From Paenibacillus polymyxa (lineage in GTDB: Bacteria; Bacillota; Bacilli; Paenibacillales; Paenibacillaceae), in the NCBI RefSeq assembly GCF_015710975.1, contig NZ_CP049783.1, forward strand, positions 4,011,501-4,075,500: DNA of 64,000 nt. Direction: 5' to 3'. Positions 16,667 through 26,306 of this stretch are shown here, piece after piece. The position numbers and the translations under genes are program-made. The notes under the pieces were generated by a model that was not told where the DNA came from, searched no databases, and saw only the letters and a program-made list of their open reading frames with translations. Position 1 is the first letter of the stretch. The number at the start of each line of letters is the position of its first letter.

Positions 16667-16945
16667 TCCTATTCCTCCAGTAACTAGGCTAAGCCATATC
16701 GTGTGGCGTATTATGTCCGATTATAGCATAATGTCAGCGGGCTTGACCGTCTTTAGACCAGGCTCGGTACAAGCACATAAGGCAAAAGTAGGATTGTGCG
16801 CTGTTACTCATAAAAATAGGTCAAATAACCAAGTACCCTTACATAAAATGAAGTATAAAATAGAGCAAGGGAAGATCAAGCGGGAAAGCCGCAGGCTTGC
16901 TGTAGCCGGACTTCTTGAATCGGACTTGAAAAAGGAGGGAATGCC

Positions 16946-17545
16946 GTGAACAAGGGCTGTGAGGTAGAATATTGCAATCTAGAGCTCCGGTTTAGCCGTC
17001 GGCATATCCATAATCTGATCAAGGATTTGATATCGGAAGGGTATTCGCTGTACTGGAGCGAGGATGAGTCGTATCTGGTTTTGTCGGTGAGAACCGGGCG
17101 CAAGCTGGTGAAGCTCCGTTTTCAACAATTGCGCACAGGGCACTATAAGCTGGCTGGAGATTATGTAATCCGCGATGCCAAGCTGGCTGAGTGGTTGGAG
17201 AAGCTAATTGGAAGTACTCGAGGTCATGCCATTGTCAAAAGAGTCAAGGATCATCATATCTTGGTAGAAAATATTTTGTTCGGCGAGGTCATTCGTCTGG
17301 TCGAGGTTACTGGCTTTAAGCAGCGTGTTATTTATCAGAAAGGACCCGTGCTGTCCGCTCAGGAAATGGAAGATATGTACGCTTCCAATGAAGGGGAAAC
17401 CCGGCTGCTGCTGCTCAAAATGGAAGTGGATGATGAATTGGAGAAGCTGTTCACAGCCATGACCGAGGAAGATACGATTAAAATCGAGAATTGCCACAAA
17501 CGCCTGCAAACGCTATCTCACCAACTGCTGATGATGGAAGCGTAG
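16946..17545 (+). CDS. conserved hypothetical protein
   Basis: 199 residues, start GTG at 16946 with a near-perfect AAGGAGG seven bases upstream. No family recognised. It is soluble and mixed alpha/beta, with a basic first half (RFSRRHIHNLIKDLI, RTGRKLVKLRFQQLR) and an acidic helical tail (from about 140, KMEVDDELEKLFTAMTEED). No cysteine cluster, no membrane segment. It has its own terminator and stands alone before gndA. Confidence 0.8.
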   Translation: MNKGCEVEYCNLELRFSRRHIHNLIKDLISEGYSLYWSEDESYLVLSVRTGRKLVKLRFQQLRTGHYKLAGDYVIRDAKLAEWLEKLIGSTRGHAIVKRVKDHHILVENILFGEVIRLVEVTGFKQRVIYQKGPVLSAQEMEDMYASNEGETRLLLLKMEVDDELEKLFTAMTEEDTIKIENCHKRLQTLSHQLLMMEA

Positions 17546-17553
17546 TACATCGG

Positions 17554-17579
17554 AACACCTCATGCAAATGGGGTGTTTT
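17554..17579 (+). terminator. terminator after the 16946 gene
   Basis: AACACCTCAT-GCAA-ATGGGGTGTT, 10 paired bases, then TTTTG. Confidence 0.75.
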
Positions 17580-17718
17580 GACCTGTGATTAGACAGGGGT
17601 TCACTTCTGACACTAAAAACGTTAAAATAGAAGTGCACGTGTTCCGATTCACATAAAGTGTAATGCGGTAAAGCGGCGATATAGAATACAAAATATGTTG
17701 CAAAGGATGAGGAACCAG

Positions 17719-19125
17719 ATGGCAAAACAGCAAATTGGTGTGATCGGCCTGGCGGTAATGGGTAAAAACTTGGCCCTTAATATTGAGAGCAGAGGCTTCA
17801 CCGTTTCGGTTTTTAACCGCTCTCCAGAAAAAACGCACGATCTTATCAAAGAAGCAGAAGGTAAGAAACTGACGGGTACTTTCTCCATTGAAGAATTTGT
17901 GAACTCACTGGAATCACCCCGTAAAATCCTGATCATGGTTCAAGCTGGTAAAGCTACAGATGCCACGATTGAACAGCTTGTGCCTCATCTGGACAAGGGC
18001 GACATTATTATAGACGGAGGCAATGCCTACTTCCCTGATACACAGCGCCGCAGCAAGGAGCTGGAGGAAAAAGGACTTCGCTTTATTGGTACAGGCGTAT
18101 CCGGTGGTGAAGAAGGTGCCTTGAATGGTCCTGCCATTATGCCAGGTGGACAAGAAAGTGCCTACAAACTGGTAGAGCCGATTCTGACTGCAATCTCTGC
18201 TAAAGTGGACGGCGACCCATGCTGTACATATATCGGTCCCGACGGTGCTGGTCACTATGTAAAAATGGTGCACAACGGTATCGAGTACGGTGACATGCAA
18301 TTGATTGGTGAAGCATATCACTTGCTGAAATCAGTTCTGAATGTGAGTGCGGAAGAACTTCATGAAATCTTTACAGAATGGAATAAAGGTGAACTGGACA
18401 GCTATCTGATCGAAATTACAGCTGACATCTTCTCCCAGTATGATGCTGAAACAGGCAAGCCTATGGTAGATGTGATCTTGGATGCTGCGGGTCAAAAAGG
18501 TACTGGTAAATGGACAAGCCAAAGCGCGCTGGATCTGGGTGTGCCATTGTCCATGATTACCGAGTCCGTATTCTCCCGTTTCTTGTCTGCTATGAAAGAT
18601 GAGCGTATTGCGGCAAGCAAAGTGCTGAGCGGTCCTAAAGCTGAATCCTTCAGCGGCGACAAAAAAGAATTTATCGAAAGCGTACGTAAAGCCCTGTTCG
18701 CAAGTAAAATTGTGTCTTATGCTCAAGGTTTCGCTCAAATGCGTGCAGCTTCCGATGAATATGATTGGGATTTGAAATACGGAAAAATTGCAATGATCTT
18801 CCGCGGTGGTTGCATTATCCGTTCGCAATTCCTGCAAAACATCAAGGATGCGTATGACCGTGATCCTGCTCTGAAAAACCTATTGCTGGACTCTTATTTC
18901 AAAAATGTAGTAGAAACGTATCAAGATGCATGGCGTCAAGTGATTTCCGTGGCTGTATCTCAAGGTATTCCAGTGCCTGGCTTCTCCAGCGCGCTTGCTT
19001 ACTATGACAGCTATCGCACGGAGCGTTTGCCAGCAAACCTGCTGCAAGCGCAACGTGACTACTTTGGTGCACACACGTTCAAGCGTGTGGACAAAGAAGG
19101 CGTATTCCATCATCAATGGTTTTAA
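17719..19125 (+). CDS. gndA: 6-phosphogluconate dehydrogenase (decarboxylating)
   Basis: 468 residues. Converts 6-phosphogluconate to ribulose 5-phosphate in the oxidative pentose phosphate pathway. The N-terminal NADP Rossmann motif [18 protein letters not shown] with NRSPEKT (Asn-Arg favours NADP) is present, then the substrate signatures [23 protein letters not shown] and [15 protein letters not shown]. The C-terminal helical domain with [13 protein letters not shown] is complete. Start ATG 17719 gives the usual family length and has GAGG six bases upstream. Confidence 0.96.
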   Translation: MAKQQIGVIGLAVMGKNLALNIESRGFTVSVFNRSPEKTHDLIKEAEGKKLTGTFSIEEFVNSLESPRKILIMVQAGKATDATIEQLVPHLDKGDIIIDGGNAYFPDTQRRSKELEEKGLRFIGTGVSGGEEGALNGPAIMPGGQESAYKLVEPILTAISAKVDGDPCCTYIGPDGAGHYVKMVHNGIEYGDMQLIGEAYHLLKSVLNVSAEELHEIFTEWNKGELDSYLIEITADIFSQYDAETGKPMVDVILDAAGQKGTGKWTSQSALDLGVPLSMITESVFSRFLSAMKDERIAASKVLSGPKAESFSGDKKEFIESVRKALFASKIVSYAQGFAQMRAASDEYDWDLKYGKIAMIFRGGCIIRSQFLQNIKDAYDRDPALKNLLLDSYFKNVVETYQDAWRQVISVAVSQGIPVPGFSSALAYYDSYRTERLPANLLQAQRDYFGAHTFKRVDKEGVFHHQWF

Positions 19126-19162
19126 TGAACTGACGAATATGTAAGAATGCAGTATGTAACAC

Positions 19163-19207
19163 AACGGAAGCTTTTTTGCCCTCTGGGTAGAAAAAGCTTC
19201 CGTTTTT
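19163..19207 (+). terminator. terminator after gndA
   Basis: AACGGAAGCTTTTTT...AAAAAGCTTCCGTT followed by T-run. Confidence 0.88.
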
Positions 19208-19327
19208 GATTTGGTATTTTAGATACAATGTTGAATTCGCTAAAGGATTGTATAATCTTTTGACGCTATGGTATGATAGAAACACAAAATTTTAATGCTT
19301 TACCGCGTCTAAGCTTTGAGTTTAAAT

Positions 19328-19357
19328 AAAAGAGACGGAAGATTCCCGTCTCTTTTA
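19328..19357. terminator. terminator after the rhodanese gene
   Basis: AGAGACGG (19331-19338) pairs with CCGTCTCT (19346-19353), with A- and T-runs on the two sides. Confidence 0.75.
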
Positions 19358-19370
19358 TAGACTAGCTGTT

Positions 19371-19676
19371 TTACTGCTCCTGTGACCATTGCAGCATGCC
19401 ACCAATCATATTGGTGCAACCCACGTAACCTAACTGCTGCAAATATTCGCAGGCACGTTCACTGCGATAACCGCTCCGGCAAATAAAGATGATTTCACCG
19501 GTGCGTTCAATTTCCTCAAGGCGGCCCGGAATCTGTCCGAGCGGAATGTGCTTGGCACCTTCAATCATACCTTCCGCTACTTCTTCCGCTTCACGGACGT
19601 CGATCAATTGCAATTGCTCTCCTGCTTGCAGGCGTGCGCGAAGCTCAGAAGGTTCAATCAGAGCGATTTGCGTCAT
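19371..19676 (-). CDS. rhodanese-like protein
   Basis: 101 residues, a single rhodanese domain of the PspE/GlpE type: LIDVREAEEVAEGMIEGAKHIPLG then IIFICRSGYRSERACEYLQQLGY. The active cysteine is Cys66 in the six-residue CRSGYR loop, expected for a sulfurtransferase. Cytosolic. A TGTGA-N6-TCACA box lies about 50 bases upstream of its start. Confidence 0.92.
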   Translation of the reverse strand: MTQIALIEPSELRARLQAGEQLQLIDVREAEEVAEGMIEGAKHIPLGQIPGRLEEIERTGEIIFICRSGYRSERACEYLQQLGYVGCTNMIGGMLQWSQEQ

Positions 19677-19725
19677 GGCTGGACCTCTTTTCTAATGTAA
19701 ATGGGTACTATTTGTATTGTTGACG

Positions 19726-19741
19726 TGTGAGAAACGTCACA
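19726..19741. promoter_or_regulatory. CRP/FNR-family box
   Basis: TGTGA-GAAACG-TCACA, a perfect match to the TGTGA-N6-TCACA pattern of Bacillus Fnr-type regulators, in the divergent region between the rhodanese gene and aroA. Confidence 0.5.
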
Positions 19742-19944
19742 CTCTCTATGTATGATAGCGAAGCGATCTCTAAGCTGTCAATTAGCCTGAATCTAAAAAT
19801 CAAATAAAGATTGGTCAACCAGGTTGCTAAACCTCGACAGACCTAGATGAATATTCCTTATTTTTTAGGTGGAGAAATGAACGTTACAACTTGTATAATT
19901 AACGTAAACTAGGATGGTTTGAATCGAAAAGGAGCATGTATAAT

Positions 19945-21237
19945 ATGGATGTTATCGTTAGACCTACCCCTTCCCTGCAAGGAGAGATTGGGGCTTTGTC
20001 CTCCAAAAACTACACTACTCGTTATCTGCTAACGGCTGCACTAGCTGATGGGCAAAGTACTATTTACTATCCAGCTCATAGTGAAGACAGTGATGCTATG
20101 CGTCGTTGTATCACCGATCTGGGAGCAGTGCTGGAAGAGGATAATGAAAAAATCGTGATTACAGGTTTTGGTAGCCATCCTCAAGCTGTGAAGGAACTGA
20201 ACGTGGGCAATGCAGGAGCGGTGCTCCGTTTTTTGATGGGAATTGCGTCCCTATGTCCGGATGTTACATTTGTGAATACATATCCCGACTCCTTGGGGAA
20301 AAGACCCCATGATGATCTAATTGATGCACTGGGCCAACTGGGGGTTAGAGTAGATCATCGTGAAGGCAAGTTGCCAATACGTATTCAGGGTGGTCAGGCG
20401 AAGGGCGGTAAAATCCAAGTGTCCGGTTCGGTTAGCTCACAGTATTTAAGCGCTCTGTTGTTCCTTACACCTCTACTGGAGGAAGATAGTGAAATTGAAG
20501 TGCTGCATGATTTGAAATCCAAAGTGGTCATTGGGCAGACGCTGGAGGTATTGCAAGAGGCTGGTATTACCATTCATGCAAGTGATGACTACATGTCTTT
20601 CCGCGTACCGGGTCGGCAATCCTATCAGCCACGTACGTATACTGTACAGGGGGATTATCCAGGGAGTGCTGCGGTGCTGGCGGCGGCTGCAGTAACGAAT
20701 TCCGATGTAACCATCCATCGTCTTAAAGAACAGAGCAAACAGGGAGAACGTGCTATTGTAGACGTGCTGCGTATGATGGAAGTGCCACTGACACATGAGA
20801 ACGATACCGTTGTCGTAAAGGGGAACGGTCGATTGAAAGCCATCGAGTTTGACGGTGATGCTGCGACAGACGCTGTGCTTGCCATGGTAGCTGCGGCTGT
20901 ATTTGCCGAAGGTACGTCCCGTTTCTATAACGTGGAAAATTTACGGTATAAGGAATGTGACCGTATTACCGATTATTTGAATGAATTGAGCAAGGCTGGA
21001 GCTCGGATAGAAGAACGTCAAGCGGAAATCATTGTGCATGGTAGACCGGAGGGTGTCGAAGGTGGTGTGGAAATCAACGCGCATTTTGATCACCGTGTCA
21101 TTATGGCATTGACGGTTGTAGGTTTGCGTGCGCAGAAGCCGCTAGTGATCAAGGATGCGCATCATGTCGCCAAATCGTATCCACAGTATTTCGACCATCT
21201 GACGACGCTTGGTGCTTCTGTAGAATGGGTAAAATAA
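19945..21237 (+). CDS. aroA: divergent 3-phosphoshikimate 1-carboxyvinyltransferase (EPSP synthase)
   Basis: 430 residues from ATG 19945 (AAGGAG 10 bases upstream). Transfers enolpyruvyl from PEP to shikimate 3-phosphate. The two inside-out alpha-beta domains are complete. Conserved: Lys21 and Arg26 (SSKNYTTR), Gly91 and Arg95, the acidic FDGDAATDAV, KECDR, DHRVIM and AKSYPQYF. Altered: the usual PGDKSISHR signature reads GALSSKNYTTR, so the Ser after the catalytic Lys is Asn; the PEP-loop NAGTAMRP reads NAGAVLRF, so the Thr and Pro positions are Ala92 and Phe96. It stands alone, not in a shikimate operon. It may be a second, specialised enzyme; UDP-GlcNAc enolpyruvyl transferase is less likely because the KECDR and AKS motifs fit AroA. 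Confidence 0.85.
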   Translation: MDVIVRPTPSLQGEIGALSSKNYTTRYLLTAALADGQSTIYYPAHSEDSDAMRRCITDLGAVLEEDNEKIVITGFGSHPQAVKELNVGNAGAVLRFLMGIASLCPDVTFVNTYPDSLGKRPHDDLIDALGQLGVRVDHREGKLPIRIQGGQAKGGKIQVSGSVSSQYLSALLFLTPLLEEDSEIEVLHDLKSKVVIGQTLEVLQEAGITIHASDDYMSFRVPGRQSYQPRTYTVQGDYPGSAAVLAAAAVTNSDVTIHRLKEQSKQGERAIVDVLRMMEVPLTHENDTVVVKGNGRLKAIEFDGDAATDAVLAMVAAAVFAEGTSRFYNVENLRYKECDRITDYLNELSKAGARIEERQAEIIVHGRPEGVEGGVEINAHFDHRVIMALTVVGLRAQKPLVIKDAHHVAKSYPQYFDHLTTLGASVEWVK

Positions 21238-21270
21238 AGGTAAGTTAAGATGCAGACAGGAGGAGAAAAA

Positions 21271-21705
21271 ATGGCTTTTGAAAATCCGTCCAGAGAAGAG
21301 ATTAAGAATATTTTGGAACAAGTAGGCAATATTGCGGTTGTTGGTTTGTCTGATAAATCAGACCGCACCTCATACATGGTTTCTTATGCTATGCAACAGC
21401 GGGGATACCGGATTATTCCGGTAAATCCTGCGGCCGCAGGACAAACGATTCTTGGAGAGACTTGCTATGCCAGTCTTGCTGAAGTACCAGAGCCCGTTGA
21501 ATTGGTTAATGTATTCCGGCGTAGCGAATACTGCGCAGAGGTTGCGCGTGAAGCCGCTGCTATTGGAGCAAAGATATTGTGGCTGCAACAGGGAATTATA
21601 AGCCAGGAAGCCGCTGACATTGCACAGGAGCATGGAATGACGGTTATTATGGATCGTTGCATTAAGGTGGAGGATTCAGTGACCCAAGCTGTACGTAAAG
21701 GATAA
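21271..21705 (+). CDS. CoA-binding domain protein (YccU family)
   Basis: 144 residues, a stand-alone CoA-binding Rossmann domain (IAVVGLSDKSDRTSYMVSYAMQQRGYRIIPVNP, then VNVFRRSEYCAEVAREAAAIGAKILWLQQGI). Related to the N-terminal domain of succinyl-CoA synthetase alpha. Ligand role unknown. Start ATG 21271 has AGGAGG seven bases upstream. It follows aroA by 33 bases and is probably co-transcribed; a terminator follows. Confidence 0.9.
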   Translation: MAFENPSREEIKNILEQVGNIAVVGLSDKSDRTSYMVSYAMQQRGYRIIPVNPAAAGQTILGETCYASLAEVPEPVELVNVFRRSEYCAEVAREAAAIGAKILWLQQGIISQEAADIAQEHGMTVIMDRCIKVEDSVTQAVRKG

Positions 21706-21736
21706 TCACATCGCTGAATCATGCTATATGAGCATG

Positions 21737-21779
21737 AAAAAAACCTTCTTCCCTTATTTCATAGGGTTGAAGGTTTTTG
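21737..21779 (+). terminator. terminator after the CoA-binding gene
   Basis: AAACCTTC and GAAGGTTTTT arms with an inner CCCT/AGGG pairing. Confidence 0.8.
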
Positions 21780-22004
21780 GTGTGAAATCAGAACTATGAT
21801 ACAGTATATTATACTTTCAGGAATCCATATAATGTATGTATGCTTGGAATATGATAGGGTCTAGTTAAATTCATAGGGTTATCGCTGAGTAATAAGTTAT
21901 ATGACCTGTAAAAGCGTAAATAAATATTTTTGGCTGACGGAACCATTGCTTTGACAAAAGTATTTATTCGGCTTACCATCAGGGATAGAAGGGAGAGGAA
22001 TGCC

Positions 22005-23888
22005 ATGAATTGGCTCGGATCCTTACAACAGCTTGGTCGTGCTGTCATGCTCCCGACGATGGTGCTACCAGCAGCTGCAATATTGCTAAGTCTCGGCAGC
22101 CTTCCTTGGGCCACGTGGGGATTTCCTATGGTGTCTGATATGGCAAATGCGGCGGGACACGGGATTTTTTATTTTTTGCCGTATTTGTTTGCGGTGGGTG
22201 TTGCACTGGGTATGTCGAATCAAGCAGGTCAGGCGGGACTGGCTGCATTGGCTGGTATGGCTATATATGATCAGGTCACATTGAGATTTGGAAACGGACT
22301 CATTCAGCCAGCGACGCTCATAGGTATCATTTTGGGGATTATTTCAGGCTTGGCTTATAATCGCTTCAAAAGCATTAAGTTGCCCGAAGTGCTTCAGTTT
22401 TTTGGGGGAACCCGATTTGTTCTGCTGCTTATTGGCCTGTTCTCTGCTGTATTTGCAGGGCTTATGTTGATTATTGCTCCGCTGATCCAGCGAGGACTGG
22501 AATTTATAGTAGGCCTGGAATCGAGCTTGGGCGGTTTTGGACTGCTTATTTACGGTATTCTATACCGATTATTGGCAGCTTTTGGTCTTCATCATCTGCT
22601 TAATAATATATTTTGGTTTCAACTGGGTACATATAAAACGCCGTCTGGCAACGTTGTGCAGGGGGATTTGCCCCGGTTTTTTGCTGGCGATCCGACAGCG
22701 GGCTATTTCATGTCTGGGTTGTTTCCCATTATGATGTTTGCGATCCCTGCGATTGCGTTAGCGATCATTCAGGAAGCTCGTGAAGATTTGAAGCCAAAGG
22801 TGCAGAAAACGTTTCTGACGGCCGCATTGGTCTGCTTTTTTACCGGAGTGTCGGAACAGATTGAGTTTGCCTTTTTGTTTGCTGCTCCTTATTTGTTCCT
22901 CGTTCATGCGGTTATGTCCGGTCTGGCCATGTGGCTTACCTTTGAGTTGGACATTCATCATGGCTTTTCATATTCGGCGGGTTTTATAGATTATGTCCTT
23001 AATTTCCACCTGTCACATAACGCCTGGTTACTAATTCCAGTCGGAGTGGCATATGGGCTTGTGTATTATGTACTGTTTCGATGGGCGATCCGTCGGTTCC
23101 GTATTCCAACCCCTGGTCGCGAGGAAGGCTCAGTTCTGGAGGATTGGGCCGGTAATATTCCTTACAGTGCTCCGCTTATTTTGGAAGCACTCGGTGGGAA
23201 GGAGAATATTGTGCAGGTAGAGGCCTGCATTACCCGTTTACGGCTGACCGTTCACAATGACAGGCTGATTAATACCGGAGCAATGAAGGCTTTGGGATCA
23301 GCCGGGCTTATTAATCTGGGCGGGGGTAATTTACAAGTCGTATTTGGAACATATTCAGAACTGATCCGTGAGGAAATTGCGAAGTTGATGGAACGTGATC
23401 TTCCTCAAATTTTGTTCAATGCTCCTGTACATGGAAAAATGCTACCGATTCATGAAGTGCCTGACAAAATTTTTGCAACGAAGCTGGTTGGGGACGGTGT
23501 TGCTTTTGTTCCTGAACGCGGTGAACTTGTGTCTCCGGTGTATGGTACTGTGATGCATTTGTATCCAACCATGCACGCTTTAGGCATCTCCACACGAGAA
23601 GGACTTGAGGTTCTGCTTCACATCGGGATTGATACTTCACAGCTAAAAGGGAATTTTACTGCTATGGTAGAAGCAGGCGATACGGTGGAACCGGGGCAAT
23701 TGCTGATCAAATTTGATTTGCAGGCGCTACGAGAGCAAGCTCCATCGCTGGTGACTCCTATGGTCATCACGAATCCGGATCGCGTCAAGTCGTGGAGCTT
23801 TGCTCCGTTTAAAACAGTGAAAAAAGGTCAGGCCTCGGTAATGTCCGTTGTGCTGCATGACAGGAATGTTGGAGGGGTAGAAACATGA
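22005..23888 (+). CDS. nagE: PTS EIICBA, probably N-acetylglucosamine-specific
   Basis: 627 residues from ATG 22005 (GGGAGAGG upstream). Imports and phosphorylates a sugar at the membrane. EIIC is about 1-370 with GLHHLLNNIFWFQ and GDLPRFFAGDPTAGYFMSG, which resemble NagE rather than glucose PtsG (which reads FYSPFWYEF). EIIB carries the phospho-cysteine Cys408 in EACITRLRL. EIIA carries His539 in VLLHIGIDT. Order C-B-A is complete. The stop overlaps the next start (ATGA), giving translational coupling to an enzyme I gene. Glucose specificity remains possible. Confidence 0.85.
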   Translation: MNWLGSLQQLGRAVMLPTMVLPAAAILLSLGSLPWATWGFPMVSDMANAAGHGIFYFLPYLFAVGVALGMSNQAGQAGLAALAGMAIYDQVTLRFGNGLIQPATLIGIILGIISGLAYNRFKSIKLPEVLQFFGGTRFVLLLIGLFSAVFAGLMLIIAPLIQRGLEFIVGLESSLGGFGLLIYGILYRLLAAFGLHHLLNNIFWFQLGTYKTPSGNVVQGDLPRFFAGDPTAGYFMSGLFPIMMFAIPAIALAIIQEAREDLKPKVQKTFLTAALVCFFTGVSEQIEFAFLFAAPYLFLVHAVMSGLAMWLTFELDIHHGFSYSAGFIDYVLNFHLSHNAWLLIPVGVAYGLVYYVLFRWAIRRFRIPTPGREEGSVLEDWAGNIPYSAPLILEALGGKENIVQVEACITRLRLTVHNDRLINTGAMKALGSAGLINLGGGNLQVVFGTYSELIREEIAKLMERDLPQILFNAPVHGKMLPIHEVPDKIFATKLVGDGVAFVPERGELVSPVYGTVMHLYPTMHALGISTREGLEVLLHIGIDTSQLKGNFTAMVEAGDTVEPGQLLIKFDLQALREQAPSLVTPMVITNPDRVKSWSFAPFKTVKKGQASVMSVVLHDRNVGGVET

Positions 23889-25630
23889 TAGAAGGCATCG
23901 GCGCCGCAGCAGGTGTGGCCATCGGGAAGGCATTTGTCCTGCCGAGCTGGGAATGGGATTTACCAGATCAAAAAATGGATACGGTAGATCTAGCGAAGGA
24001 ATTTGAACGATTGTATGAAGGGATACGTACATCCAAAAGTGAAATCCAGTTTATTAAGGATGAGTTTCGAGAGATGGTGGGACCGGAGGAATCCAGCATT
24101 TTTGATGCTCATCTTGCGATATTGGAAGATCCGGAATTCATGAATGAAATTAGCGGAATTATTCAGCGTCAGTATAAGGCGGCCGAGGTGGCTGTGAAGG
24201 AAGCTATTGATCATTTTGTGACCATGTTTGATTTGCTGGATGATGAATATATGAAGGAGCGGGCAATCGACATTAAGGATGTGGGGAACCGACTGCTCAA
24301 GCATTTGCTGGGCGCACCGGAAGTGACTCTTCCCAACGACACACAGCCCTATATTCTGGTAGCCAAGGAGCTTTCGCCATCCCAATCGGCACACCTGAAT
24401 CCCAGCTACGTGTTGGGGATTGTGACTATGAATGGTGGTAAAACATCGCATTCCGCGATTATGGCCCGTGCGCTTGGTATCCCACTCGTTTCAGGATTGG
24501 AGAGCAATTTGAATTTGCCCGTTCAAACCGGAGATATGATGGTTGTGGACGGAGACCTGGGCAGGGTGTATGTAAATCCGGAAAAATCAGTAACAGACCA
24601 CTATATCGTTTTGCGTGACGAGCAGCGACGCAGAAAAGAGCAGCTTCAGGTACTCGCTTCGGTAGAAGCTGTGACCAAGGATGGAACCACGCTGAGGCTG
24701 GCGGCCAATATTAGCTCCGTTAAAGAGCTGGAGGCCGCTTTGAAGCATGGAGCTCAAGGTGTGGGGCTGTTCCGCACGGAATTTTTATATATGGATCGCA
24801 AATCTGCTCCTGATGAAGAGGAACAGTATGAAGTATATCGGCTAATAGCGGAAAAGGCAGGCAATCACTCCGTAGTCATCCGTACATTGGATATCGGCGG
24901 CGACAAGCCGTTGGATTATCTTGAACTCCCAGAGGAAGAAAATCCTTTTCTAGGTTATCGTGCTATACGGATTAGTTTGGATTGGAAGGAAATGTTTAAA
25001 ACTCAATTGACTGCAATTTTGCGAGCCAGTGCAACGGGGAATATCAAGGTCATGTACCCGATGATCTCATCCGTGGAGGAAGTCCGTCAGGCAGATGTTC
25101 TTTTGAAGGAGGCTATGGCGGATCTGGATGCAAGAGGGCTTGCCTATAATCCCAAAATACAGCGAGGAATTATGATTGAGGTTCCGGCTGCGGCGATGAT
25201 CGCGGATCTATTAGCAGCTGAAACCGATTTTTTTAGTATCGGAACAAATGATCTAGTTCAGTATGTGCTGGCTGTGGACCGTATGAATGAGCAGATTGCG
25301 CATATGTACCATCCATACCACCCGGCTGTACTTCGAATGCTGCGCATGACTGCACAGGCGGCACATCAAGCCGGAATTGATGTGAGTGTCTGCGGTGAGA
25401 TGGCTGGAGATGAACGGTCGGTTCCACTTTGGCTGGAACTAGGAATACATCAGCTCAGTATGTCCCCCCAATCTTTATTGCGGGTCAAGCATCGTGTGCT
25501 GAATACGACCGCATCTGAGGCGATGACAGTTGCTCGTGCTTGCTTTGGCATGTCTACTGGTGCAGCGATCGAAGACAAGCTGACTGCGGCTAATATCAGC
25601 TGCACCCCGGCCGGACCTGGGCGGCAGTAA
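23885..25630 (+). CDS. ptsI: phosphoenolpyruvate-protein phosphotransferase (PTS enzyme I)
   Basis: 581 residues. Takes phosphate from PEP and passes it to HPr. The N-terminal HPr-binding helical domain is followed by the phospho-His swivelling domain (His189 in NGGKTSHSAIMARALG) and the C-terminal PEP barrel (RTEFLYMDR, FSIGTNDLVQY, and Cys in SVCGEMAGD). All catalytic motifs are intact. It overlaps the EIICBA stop by 4 bases; no HPr gene sits in this operon, unlike the common ptsH-ptsI arrangement. It may be a second enzyme I dedicated to this sugar system. Confidence 0.92.
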   Translation: MIEGIGAAAGVAIGKAFVLPSWEWDLPDQKMDTVDLAKEFERLYEGIRTSKSEIQFIKDEFREMVGPEESSIFDAHLAILEDPEFMNEISGIIQRQYKAAEVAVKEAIDHFVTMFDLLDDEYMKERAIDIKDVGNRLLKHLLGAPEVTLPNDTQPYILVAKELSPSQSAHLNPSYVLGIVTMNGGKTSHSAIMARALGIPLVSGLESNLNLPVQTGDMMVVDGDLGRVYVNPEKSVTDHYIVLRDEQRRRKEQLQVLASVEAVTKDGTTLRLAANISSVKELEAALKHGAQGVGLFRTEFLYMDRKSAPDEEEQYEVYRLIAEKAGNHSVVIRTLDIGGDKPLDYLELPEEENPFLGYRAIRISLDWKEMFKTQLTAILRASATGNIKVMYPMISSVEEVRQADVLLKEAMADLDARGLAYNPKIQRGIMIEVPAAAMIADLLAAETDFFSIGTNDLVQYVLAVDRMNEQIAHMYHPYHPAVLRMLRMTAQAAHQAGIDVSVCGEMAGDERSVPLWLELGIHQLSMSPQSLLRVKHRVLNTTASEAMTVARACFGMSTGAAIEDKLTAANISCTPAGPGRQ

Positions 25631-25664
25631 TGCTTTAAAATCTGAAAGCTTAGCTTGGCTCGTA

Positions 25665-25716
25665 CAAAAAAGCACCTTTAAAACCATGAATAAAGTGGTT
25701 TTGAAGGTGCTTTTTC
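25665..25716 (+). terminator. terminator after ptsI
   Basis: AAAAGCACCTT with AAAACCA and TGGTTTT inside, closing with AAGGTGCTTTTT. Confidence 0.9.
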
Positions 25717-25769
25717 GATATAGCTATAAATAAGGGTTACTCAAGTCCTGAATATGCGGACTGGATATC

Positions 25770-26306
25770 TTATTTCTGAGCGCTATTAGCTAATACATCG
25801 CAGAACGCTTTTCCGTAAGGGGGAAGATCAGGCGGTCGACGAGCGGATACAATATGTCCGTCTGTCACCACAGCTTCATCCTTCCAGATGGCTCCTGCAT
25901 TTTCCATATCATCACGAATACCTGGTGTGGAGGTGACCGTAACACCATCCAATATTTTTGCAGAAATCAGTACCCAGCCTGCATGGCAGATTTGTCCGAT
26001 GGGTTTATGTGCGGCATGAAATTCCTGTACGAGTTGAATGACCTTGGGATAGCGGCGCAGTTTATCAGGCGCCCAACCGCCAGGAACGAGAATTCCGTCA
26101 TAATCGCTGCTATTCAGTTCTTCAAAGGCATATTCTGCTTCAGCAGGTACGCCGTATTTTCCAATATACTTTTTACCCTTTTCAGCACCGGCTAAATGTA
26201 CTTCCGCGCCTTCTTCACGAACGCGATACACCGGGTACCATAATTCCAGATCCTCGAATTCCTCATCTACCAGGGCAATTACCTTTTTTCCGGTAAGTCT
26301 TGACAT
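25770..26306 (-). CDS. DJ-1/PfpI family protein
   Basis: 178 residues from ATG 26306 (AAGGA eight bases upstream). A DJ-1/PfpI fold, a family that includes proteases and glyoxalase/deglycase-type enzymes. The nucleophile elbow with Cys107-His (IGQICHAGW) and the preceding VPGGWAPDKLRR loop are typical of the PfpI/YfkM branch. The conserved N-terminal Glu is in LVDEEFEDLELWYP. Cytosolic stress or repair role by family; substrate unknown. Confidence 0.9.
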   Translation of the reverse strand: MSRLTGKKVIALVDEEFEDLELWYPVYRVREEGAEVHLAGAEKGKKYIGKYGVPAEAEYAFEELNSSDYDGILVPGGWAPDKLRRYPKVIQLVQEFHAAHKPIGQICHAGWVLISAKILDGVTVTSTPGIRDDMENAGAIWKDEAVVTDGHIVSARRPPDLPPYGKAFCDVLANSAQK

